From JAAYCI01 sp031548875 (GTDB lineage Bacteria > Bacillota > Clostridia > Oscillospirales > Ruminococcaceae): DNA of 32,303 nucleotides. The position numbers were made by a program, and so were the translations under genes. A model generated the notes under the pieces. That model saw only the letters and a list, made by a program, of their open reading frames with translations. It did no database searches and had not been told where the DNA came from. This document shows, piece by piece, positions 1 through 5,915 of the stretch; position 1 is the stretch's first letter, and the number at the start of each line of letters is the position of its first letter. The stretch spans positions 1 through 32,303 of the forward strand of contig JAVBQQ010000035.1 of the NCBI GenBank assembly GCA_031548875.1, read 5' to 3'.

Positions 1-36
1 GCCGGGCAGGTTCGTGCGGTGCGGCGCGCTGAAAAC

Positions 37-954
37 TCACCGCCGGGCCGCCTGTATGGCCCCTACGGCGCCCTGGGCGGGCAGGGGCGAGGGCTGGAAG
101 GCCTGCGGTGCCGCCACGGCCGCGGGCGTGAACCAGAACAACGCGCCGCCCAACGTCCGCACGCCCTGCCAGGAGCGGTGCAGGCCCGCGTACGGCACCG
201 TCAGCAGGCGGCCGCTGTCGGCCACAACAAGCTCGGGGCCGGGGTCGTCCCTGCCATTGCGGATATCCGTGATGCAGGTGAAGTGCATCGCCTGCCCGCC
301 GCCCTTGGGCGGGTCGTTTACAAAATCGCCGGCGTGGTGGTAGATGTCGAACCGGTTGAGATGGGTGAGCAGGATGGGCGGCGCGCCCGCCTGCAGTGCT
401 TCCTCAATGAAGGCCAGCCCCTCGTTGTAGGGAAGGCCGTGCGTTTTTTTCTCCCGCCAGAGCAGGCGCAACCCACGGCCGGCGGCGTAGCGCCGCACGC
501 CATTCTGCAAGGAGTGGGCGGAGTTGCCGAATGTGGCGGGCAGATGCGCCAATGGGCTGTGCATCTGGGCCCGGCCGCGTTTGCGGTCGTCCGCGCTGGC
601 GCTGGCCAGCAGTTCGGCCGCTCTGGCGCGCCGCCCGTCCACTATGTCGCACAGGGCGGATATCTGCCGGGTGCGCACGTCTGCGTACACGCGCTCCATG
701 AATGCCGTGTACACGGCCAGAGGAACGGTGCCGTCCGGGGCGGGGTGCAGTTCCACGGCATCGGCTATGTGGAAGTCGGCCGCGGCAAACGTGGCAAACG
801 CATTGGCCACAGCCACCGGCCCGCAGCCCGCCAGGCGCGCCGTATAACGGGCCAGCCATTCCTGGTCGCCGCCAAAAAAGGGCGCTGTGGCCTTGCCCTC
901 AGCCGCGGGGGGCACGGGGCGGGGAAAACGGGCAAAAACAGCGTCGTTCGTCAT
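37..954 (-). CDS. Putative C39-like (papain-fold) cysteine peptidase family protein
   Basis: A 305-residue protein of unknown role. The start is the ATG at 954, because AAAAGGAAGG lies about 8 bases upstream of it; the frame stays open further upstream but has no comparable signal. The sequence has a GCGPVAVAN motif with Cys44, matching the nucleophile block of C39-like and related papain-fold peptidases (CGP). Near the C-terminus come AMHFTCITDI with His224 and LVVADSG with Asp246, which fit the His and Asp of such a triad. There is no signal peptide or membrane segment, so it is probably cytoplasmic. Between Cys and His lies about 170 residues, much of it helical and Ala/Arg rich. The C-terminal 30 residues are Pro/Ala rich and probably disordered. 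It is transcribed alone, divergently from infC. The family assignment rests only on spacing of the three motifs; a non-catalytic role or another fold is possible. Confidence 0.6.
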   Translation of the reverse strand: MTNDAVFARFPRPVPPAAEGKATAPFFGGDQEWLARYTARLAGCGPVAVANAFATFAAADFHIADAVELHPAPDGTVPLAVYTAFMERVYADVRTRQISALCDIVDGRRARAAELLASASADDRKRGRAQMHSPLAHLPATFGNSAHSLQNGVRRYAAGRGLRLLWREKKTHGLPYNEGLAFIEEALQAGAPPILLTHLNRFDIYHHAGDFVNDPPKGGGQAMHFTCITDIRNGRDDPGPELVVADSGRLLTVPYAGLHRSWQGVRTLGGALFWFTPAAVAAPQAFQPSPLPAQGAVGAIQAARR

Positions 955-989
955 GCGGGTGGCCTTCCTTTTGGTGGATGGATAGCTCC

Positions 990-1018
990 ATTGTAGCAGA
1001 TGTGCGTGCGAATTCCAA
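990..1018 (-). promoter_or_regulatory. Sigma-A-type promoter of the C39-like gene
   Basis: On the minus strand a -35 box TTGGAA (1018-1013) is followed after exactly 17 bases by a -10 box TACAAT (995-990). The -10 is preceded by TGC, an extended -10 motif. It lies about 35 bases upstream of the start codon at 954 and reads away from the infC promoter at 1030, so the two genes share a compact divergent control region. Confidence 0.6.
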
Positions 1019-1029
1019 TGGGCGGATGC

Positions 1030-1058
1030 TTGACAAACGCCCGTCGGAATGGTATGTT
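1030..1058 (+). promoter_or_regulatory. Sigma-A promoter of infC-rpmI-rplT
   Basis: A perfect -35 box TTGACA (1030-1035) is separated by 17 bases from a -10 box TATGTT (1053-1058). Transcription should begin near 1065, giving a leader of about 200 nucleotides before infC. This is the strongest -35 match seen in the window, as expected for a ribosomal-protein operon. Confidence 0.75.
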
Positions 1059-1063
1059 TATCT

Positions 1064-1263
1064 GGTAATAAAGCAGTCGTGGCAGCCGCCATGCTCACCT
1101 TGCGTGCCCTCTGGGCGCCGGGTCGATATCGGGAAAACACCCTGCGGGGTGTCTTTCTGCGGTTTATGCATGGGCGCCGGCGCGGTGTGGCCCATGTTTT
1201 TTTGTGTAAAGGGCGTCGGCTGCATGTTCATCCACCAATCAGTGAGGCAGGAGGTGCTTTCCC
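1064..1263 (+). promoter_or_regulatory. infC leader RNA, probable L20-type autoregulatory leader
   Basis: The 200-base untranslated leader contains a hairpin ACACCC/GGGTGT around 1136-1152 and, further on, a complete intrinsic attenuator at 1169-1203, and then the infC ribosome binding site. In Bacillus subtilis the infC-rpmI-rplT leader is bound by L20, which promotes premature termination; position, length and the terminator fit that arrangement here. I cannot confirm the specific L20-binding fold by eye, so the family name is inferred from context. Confidence 0.6.
1169..1203 (+). terminator. Intrinsic attenuator in the infC leader
   Basis: The arms CATGGGC (1169-1175) and GCCCATG (1190-1196) form a 7-bp stem that runs straight into seven Ts (1197-1203). 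It lies 60 bases before the infC start and about 105 bases after the predicted transcription start, so termination here would silence the whole operon. Confidence 0.7.
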
Positions 1264-1926
1264 ATAGCAAGCGGCAAAAAGGATCAAAAAGATCTGGAGA
1301 TCAACGGGCAGATCCGTGACAAAGAGGTGCGGGTCATCGGCGCGGACGGCAGCCAGCTGGGCGTTTTGCCCACGCGCGACGCGATGCGCATGGCCGAAGA
1401 AAATGACCTGGACCTGGTGAAGATCGCCCCACAGGCAAATCCCCCGGTGGTCAAAGTGATGGATTACGGCAAATATCGCTTTGAGCAGCAGAAGAAGGAC
1501 AAAGAAGCACGTAAAAACCAGAAGGTCGTGGAGATCAAGGAGATACGCCTGTCTCTCAAGATCGACAAGGGCGACTTCAACACGAAGCTTGCCCATGCCG
1601 CAAAGTTCCTGCAAAGTGGCGATAAAGTCAAGGTTTCCATCCGCTTTCGCGGGCGCGAGATGGCACACGCCAGCATGGGGCTGGACGTGCACCGCCGCTT
1701 TGCCGAAGCACTGCCCGAGGCTGTGGTGGAAAAACCGCCCAAGCTGGAAGGCCGCAGCATGATTATGTTCCTGGCGCCCGCGATTGTGAAGGAGCCCGGC
1801 AAGAAGGAGAAAGAGGCGGCGGCAAAGGCCGCGGGAGACGCAGCCCCGCAGCCCAAGGGCGAACAGCCCAAAGCCGCCGCGGAGGCCAAGGCCCCCGCGG
1901 GCAAAGAGCAAAAAACGGAATCATAA
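1264..1926 (+). CDS. infC: Translation initiation factor IF-3, with ATA start codon
   Basis: IF3 binds the 30S subunit, prevents premature 50S joining and checks the start codon. The translation from 1264 gives an IF3 N-terminus (KKDQKDLEINGQIRDKEVRV) followed by the N-domain and the C-domain with its KIDKGDFNTKL-like region. No ATG, GTG or TTG occurs in frame between the stop at 1243-1245 and the GTG at 1327, and starting at 1327 would remove the conserved NGQIRD segment. The ATA at 1264 lies 7 bases after a perfect AGGAGGTG (1249-1256), so ATA is the likely start. This fits the known use of poor start codons by infC (AUU in E. coli) for IF3 autocontrol. The protein is about 220 residues, longer than the usual 170-180, because of a Lys/Ala/Pro/Glu-rich C-terminal tail of about 45 residues that is probably disordered. 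First gene of infC-rpmI-rplT. Confidence 0.93.
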   Translation: MASGKKDQKDLEINGQIRDKEVRVIGADGSQLGVLPTRDAMRMAEENDLDLVKIAPQANPPVVKVMDYGKYRFEQQKKDKEARKNQKVVEIKEIRLSLKIDKGDFNTKLAHAAKFLQSGDKVKVSIRFRGREMAHASMGLDVHRRFAEALPEAVVEKPPKLEGRSMIMFLAPAIVKEPGKKEKEAAAKAAGDAAPQPKGEQPKAAAEAKAPAGKEQKTES

Positions 1927-1954
1927 AAACCCGTACGCAGGGAGGAGAAGAAAA

Positions 1955-2152
1955 ATGCCCAAGATCAAAAGCCATTCGGGCGCCAAAAAGCGCTTCAAGA
2001 TGACCAAGAACGGCAAGGTGAAATGCGGCAGCGCGTTTACCAGCCACATCCTGAACAAGAAGAGCCGCAAGGTGAAGCGCAACAACCGCCACCCTCACTA
2101 TGCCGACAAGACCAACGCGGCCGCGGTGAAGGAGATGCTGCCCTACTCTTGA
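1955..2152 (+). CDS. rpmI: 50S ribosomal protein L35
   Basis: A 65-residue basic protein of the large subunit, of normal family length. It begins MPKIKSHSGAKKRFK and contains the typical KVKCGSAFTSHIL and K-S-R-K-V-K-R segments. The ATG follows GGGAGGAGAAGAAAA, a strong ribosome binding site. It lies 28 bases after infC and about 95 bases before rplT, in the standard operon order, and is presumably controlled with them through the infC leader. Confidence 0.97.
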   Translation: MPKIKSHSGAKKRFKMTKNGKVKCGSAFTSHILNKKSRKVKRNNRHPHYADKTNAAAVKEMLPYS

Positions 2153-2246
2153 GCGGGCGGGCACACAGCAAGACGTTCGGGGCCCCGCCCCGCCATTTTT
2201 AAAGATTATACGGGCGCCCTGCGCCCTCCGGGAAGGATGATTGAGT

Positions 2247-2600
2247 ATGGCTCGTATCAAAGCCGCCACCATGACGCGCAAGAGAAGGAAAAAGACACTC
2301 AAGCTCGCAAAGGGCTACTATGGCAGCAAATCCAAACATTTTAAGATGGCAAAGCAGCAGGTGATGAAGAGCGGGAACTACGCTTTTGCCGGCCGCAAGC
2401 AGAAAAAGCGCGATTTCCGCAGCCTGTGGATCACCCGCATCAACGCCGCCTGCCGCGCCGAGGGTATGAACTATTCCACCTTCATGAACGGCCTGAAGAA
2501 ATCCGGCGTCGAGCTGAACCGCAAGATGCTGAGCGAGATGGCCATCCACGACCCCGAGAGCTTCTCGGCGCTGGTGGAAACCGCCAAAAAAGCGGTATGA
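2247..2600 (+). CDS. rplT: 50S ribosomal protein L20
   Basis: A 117-residue large-subunit protein needed early in 50S assembly and, in B. subtilis, the repressor of its own operon. The start chosen is the ATG at 2247 (MARIKAATMTRKRRKKTLKLAKGY begins there as in other L20 proteins), with GGAAGGA at 2231-2237; the TTG at 2241 is two codons upstream but too close to that site. The basic N-terminal helix and the globular C-terminal domain (FRSLWITRINAACR, YSTFMNGL) are both intact. It is the last gene of the operon; a GC-rich hairpin follows at 2625-2651. Confidence 0.97.
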   Translation: MARIKAATMTRKRRKKTLKLAKGYYGSKSKHFKMAKQQVMKSGNYAFAGRKQKKRDFRSLWITRINAACRAEGMNYSTFMNGLKKSGVELNRKMLSEMAIHDPESFSALVETAKKAV

Positions 2601-2624
2601 GGGAAATATTGAGCTGAATACAGG

Positions 2625-2651
2625 GCGCCCGCGCACTACGCGCGCGGGCGC
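2625..2651 (+). terminator. GC-rich hairpin after rplT, possible weak terminator
   Basis: Perfect 10-bp arms GCGCCCGCGC (2625-2634) and GCGCGGGCGC (2642-2651) enclose a 7-base loop. Only a poor T-rich stretch (TTCGTGCT) follows, so it may end the transcript inefficiently or protect its 3' end, and read-through into the methyltransferase gene is possible. Confidence 0.5.
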
Positions 2652-2739
2652 TTCGTGCTATCCGCCGGGCGGCGGAGGGCGCTTTGGAGAGCAACGAATG
2701 TTGTGTTGCCCGGCAGGCAACATGAAGGGGAGGGCACAG

Positions 2740-3648
2740 ATGCAGGAGATCACCAGCAGGGACAATGAGCGCGTGAAGTATGCCTGCAAGGTGGCATCGT
2801 CGAGCGCCTGGCGCGCCGAGACCGGCCTGTTTTTTGCCGAGGGCAGGCGGCTGTGCCTGGACCTGGCCCAGCGCCAGAAGCCGCACACGGTTTTTCTCAC
2901 ACAGGAGGCGCTGGACGCCTGCCCCCAAGCTGCGAACCTTGCCGACGAGACCTTTTTGGTGCGGGACAGCGTGGCCCAAAAGCTGGGCGAAACGCAGACG
3001 AGCCAGGGATTGTATTGCCTGTTCGAGCGGCCGGCGGCGGGCTTTGAAGCGTTGCGCCCGGCAGACGGGCTGCTTTTGTGCGAGCAGTTGCAGGACCCCA
3101 CCAATGTGGGGGCCGTATTGCGCAGCGCGGCGGCCTTTGGGTACGGCGGGGTGGTGCTGTCGGCAGGGTCCGCCGACGCGTTTTCGCCACGGTCGGTGCG
3201 CGCCAGTGCGGGAGCGGTGCTGCGGGTACCCATCCTGGCGGGCGTGGAAGCCGTCGGGACGGCGGCCCGCCTGCGGGAAGAGGGCGTGGCGCTGTATGCC
3301 GCCGCCCGTTGGATCGAAGCCCGGCAAACCGACGGGCACCGGCAGTTTGAGAGCGGCGGTGGCAGTTCCGCCTGTGGCGGAACTGAGGGCGACGGGACAG
3401 ATGTGGTGCGGGCCGCCGCCCTGCCGCCCGAAGAACTGGCGCCTAGAGGGTCGTTCGCGCTCCTGGTGGGTAACGAGGGTGCGGGGCTTTCGCAGGCGCT
3501 GTTGGCGCTGGCCCATGGGGCTGTGGCCATCCCCATGCAGGGTGGGGTGGAAAGCCTGAACGCCGCGGTAGCTGCCTCGGTGCTCATGTATGCGCTGCGG
3601 CACTCAGGTGGGGTGCAGATTGCGAAAAACGATGGAATAGAAGCGTAA
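2740..3648 (+). CDS. SpoU/TrmH family RNA 2'-O-methyltransferase
   Basis: Transfers a methyl group from S-adenosylmethionine to a ribose 2'-OH of rRNA or tRNA; the target nucleotide cannot be told from sequence. The 302-residue protein has a short N-terminal substrate-binding domain (ITSRDNERVKYACKV) and the knotted SPOUT domain with its three motifs: QDPTNVGAVLRSAAAFG (about 117-133), LLVGNEGAGLS (about 242-252) and IPMQGGVESLNAAVAAS (about 265-281). The ATG at 2740 follows GGGGAGGG; an upstream in-frame start at 2698 has no ribosome binding site. Between motifs 1 and 2 there is an unusual Gly/Ser-rich insertion of roughly 20 residues encoded by a perfect palindrome (3363-3385, see repeat entry). 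This gene often follows rplT in Clostridia. Confidence 0.9.
   Translation: MQEITSRDNERVKYACKVASSSAWRAETGLFFAEGRRLCLDLAQRQKPHTVFLTQEALDACPQAANLADETFLVRDSVAQKLGETQTSQGLYCLFERPAAGFEALRPADGLLLCEQLQDPTNVGAVLRSAAAFGYGGVVLSAGSADAFSPRSVRASAGAVLRVPILAGVEAVGTAARLREEGVALYAAARWIEARQTDGHRQFESGGGSSACGGTEGDGTDVVRAAALPPEELAPRGSFALLVGNEGAGLSQALLALAHGAVAIPMQGGVESLNAAVAASVLMYALRHSGGVQIAKNDGIEA
3351..3389 (+). repeat. In-frame palindromic repeat, copy 1 (in SpoU methyltransferase gene)
   Basis: Perfect inverted repeat: arms CAGTTCCGCC (3363-3372) and GGCGGAACTG (3376-3385) with loop TGT, preceded by GAGCGGCGG. It is translated as a Ser/Gly-rich loop (SGGGSSACGGTE) that other family members lack. The same sequence recurs at 8497-8535 in trmFO in the same reading frame. 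Confidence 0.65.
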
Positions 3649-3705
3649 AAGCGCATAAAAACTTGAAACAGCTAACGCGTCTACCCACCCTGCCGCAATT
3701 GGCGA

Positions 3706-3735
3706 TTTACAAAGGGTAGGGCGGAGTGCTACAAT
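3706..3735 (+). promoter_or_regulatory. Promoter upstream of dprA
   Basis: A -35 box TTTACA (3706-3711), an 18-base spacer and a -10 box TACAAT (3730-3735) preceded by TGC (extended -10). A second perfect -10, TATAAT, lies at 3762-3767 but has no good -35, so there may be tandem starts. The 172-base gap between the methyltransferase and dprA also has CTACCC at 3681 and 3746 on either side of GGGTAG at 3714, which could pair with either. Confidence 0.5.
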
Positions 3736-3820
3736 TACAGAATATCTACCCGGAACGCTACTATAATGTGTAGCCGGCTGCCTGGATGGAAAAGAAACGA
3801 CGCGAGGGGGTGCAAAAGGG

Positions 3821-5860
3821 TTGTCCAAAGAGACGTGGATGTGGCTGGCGGCTGGTCTGGGGCACGGTGCCGTGAACAGCGGCGAGCTGCTGGAAGCATA
3901 CCCGGGCGGCGCCGAGGAGATCGAGGCAGACCTGGGCGGCGAGAACCTGGACGACATCCTGACGCAGAAACAAGCCGACCGCTTGGCTTCCAGCCGGCCG
4001 GTGGATTTTGCGCTCACACTGGCCCGCGCTGAGGCGATGGGCGTTGTGGCGCTGCCCTTTGACGACCCCGACTACCCGGATATGCTGCGCAGCATCCACA
4101 ACCCGCCTCCCGTTGTGTTCGTGAAAGGGGATTTGACCCTGCTGAACGGACAGCTGGCGGTGGGTATCGTGGGCGCGCGCCGGCCCTCCGCCTATGGGGT
4201 GGAGGCCGTGAAGGCCGTGGGGCGCGGGGTGGCCCTTGGCGGCGCAATCATCGTGAGCGGCCTGGCCGAAGGGCTGGACGCCGAGGCTCACAAGGCCGCT
4301 CTGGCCGTGAACGGGCCCACCATCGCGTGTATCGCCTTTGGGCATGACACCTGCTACCCCGCCGCCAACCGCAAGTTGATGGAAGTGATCGAACACACAG
4401 GCGCCGTGGTGAGCGAGTATCCGGTAGGCACCAGCCCCGAAAAACCTTTTTTCCTGCAGCGCAACCGGCTCATCGCCGGGCTCTCGCACGCGCTGGTGGT
4501 GGCCGAGGCGCGCAAGTATTCGGGTACCATGAGCACCGTGAACTTTGCCACCGACTACGGCCGGGATGTGTTCGCAGTGCCGGGCAGCATTTTTTCGGAG
4601 CTTTCCGGCGGCACCAATGCGATGATCCGCGAGGGGGCCTATGTGGCCGCCAGCGCCACCGATATCCTTTCTCTGTATGGCATCGAACTGCCCGGAGAGG
4701 ATCCCGTGGCCGCCGCGGCGAGACAGGCGGTGGCCGAGGAGCGCCCGCCAGCCGCCGAAACGGCCCCGGTTTGGCAGCAGAGCCTGAACCGCCGCAGCAC
4801 CGCGCGCGACCGTGACGAAGACCCGCGCCCCGCCGGGCGGGAAAGGGCGAGGGACCTTGGCCAGATGACGATGGGCGAAGCGCTGCAGGCTGCCGCCCCG
4901 CCCGACGGCGGCCGGGTGAGCAGCAAGCAGGCTATCGAGGCGTTCCGCCAGCTGCAAAAAGAGATGCCCCCCCAGAGCGACAGCGAACTGGACGCCCGCA
5001 ACCGCGCGCTGGACGAGATGGTGGAAGCTGTGAACGACAGTGTGGAGATCGGTGCGGGGAGGATGGCGCAGCCCCTGCCGGAGGACGGGCCGGGACGGGT
5101 GAAGCCGTTTGATTGGAGCACCATGGCGCGCGTGGAAAAGGGCGAAGGGGGCAAGAAGACGCCCCGCCGGCGCGGCGCGCGCGAGGCGGACCCGGATATC
5201 GCAAATCTTGCGCCCATCGAGCCGGTGGGCGCCGTGCGGCCGGTGCCGCCGGTGATGGCCGCGGAACGGGCGCAGATGGTGGCGCCCGGCCCGGACGCGA
5301 AGATCCGGCAACCCACCCATGGTGAAACCGAGCCTGAAGTGAGGCCTGAAACAACGAACGGCGGAAACCCCGAAGAAAAACCGGAAGCAAAGCCGGCGGG
5401 GAGGAAGAAGGGTCCATCCGCAGAACCCCCGCAAGTGGCCGACCTGCCGGTTGCTGAAGTGGGGCAAACCGGCGCGCAGCACCCGCTTGAGAATGACGAT
5501 GCGGGAAGAGGGCGGCCGAACAGGACAAAGGCCGACGCGCCGGGGGAAGCCCCCAAGGGCGGCAGTCTGGCCGGCAAGCTGCGCACGCTGCAGCATGCCG
5601 AGGAGGTGCCCCTGCCCGAGGACCTGACCAGCCACATCGAGTTCCCGCCCACCCGCATCGTGGAGGATGCGCGCCTGGCCGGCCTTTCCGAGAATGCGCG
5701 CCGGGCCTTCCGCCAGCTGGGGCCAAAGCCGGTGGCGCTGGGCAAGATCTGCGAGGGCAGCGGGCTTTCGTCGGGCGAGGCAATGGCCGCCCTCACCGAG
5801 CTGGAGCTGGTGGGCCTTTCCCGCCAGCTGGCCGGCCGCCAGTTCGTCATTGTGCAGTAG
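3821..5860 (+). CDS. dprA: DNA-processing protein DprA with a long disordered linker
   Basis: DprA binds single-stranded DNA taken up in transformation and loads RecA on it. The 679-residue protein is about twice the usual 290-380. Residues 1-75 form a SAM-like N-domain; about 80-285 form the Rossmann (LOG) domain with IVGARRPSAYG, SGLAEGLDAEAH, GHDTCYPAANRKLM, QRNRLIAGLS and GRDVFAVPGS. Residues about 605-679 form the winged-helix C-domain (ENARRAFRQLG to RQFVIVQ). Between them lie about 310 residues rich in Pro, Ala, Glu, Lys and Gly with only short helical patches (for example ALDEMVEAVNDSV). The frame is intact throughout, so this is an insertion and not a fusion scar. The TTG start at 3821 follows GAGGGGGT; no better start is present. 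It heads dprA-topA-trmFO, a common Firmicutes order. Confidence 0.93.
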   Translation: MSKETWMWLAAGLGHGAVNSGELLEAYPGGAEEIEADLGGENLDDILTQKQADRLASSRPVDFALTLARAEAMGVVALPFDDPDYPDMLRSIHNPPPVVFVKGDLTLLNGQLAVGIVGARRPSAYGVEAVKAVGRGVALGGAIIVSGLAEGLDAEAHKAALAVNGPTIACIAFGHDTCYPAANRKLMEVIEHTGAVVSEYPVGTSPEKPFFLQRNRLIAGLSHALVVAEARKYSGTMSTVNFATDYGRDVFAVPGSIFSELSGGTNAMIREGAYVAASATDILSLYGIELPGEDPVAAAARQAVAEERPPAAETAPVWQQSLNRRSTARDRDEDPRPAGRERARDLGQMTMGEALQAAAPPDGGRVSSKQAIEAFRQLQKEMPPQSDSELDARNRALDEMVEAVNDSVEIGAGRMAQPLPEDGPGRVKPFDWSTMARVEKGEGGKKTPRRRGAREADPDIANLAPIEPVGAVRPVPPVMAAERAQMVAPGPDAKIRQPTHGETEPEVRPETTNGGNPEEKPEAKPAGRKKGPSAEPPQVADLPVAEVGQTGAQHPLENDDAGRGRPNRTKADAPGEAPKGGSLAGKLRTLQHAEEVPLPEDLTSHIEFPPTRIVEDARLAGLSENARRAFRQLGPKPVALGKICEGSGLSSGEAMAALTELELVGLSRQLAGRQFVIVQ

Positions 5861-5915
5861 CGTCCGCCTTGTTCCGCAAGAGTTTGATTGTAAATCTACC
5901 CATTTGAGGTGCTGA

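Noticed and set aside
955..1140. Extension of the C39-like gene upstream to 1140
   Set aside because: The extension crosses both divergent promoters and the infC transcription start, and a good ribosome binding site favours the ATG at 954.
4690..5640. DprA linker as a separate gene or a fused third domain
   Set aside because: The region has low complexity, no internal ribosome binding site with a good start, and no recognisable domain.
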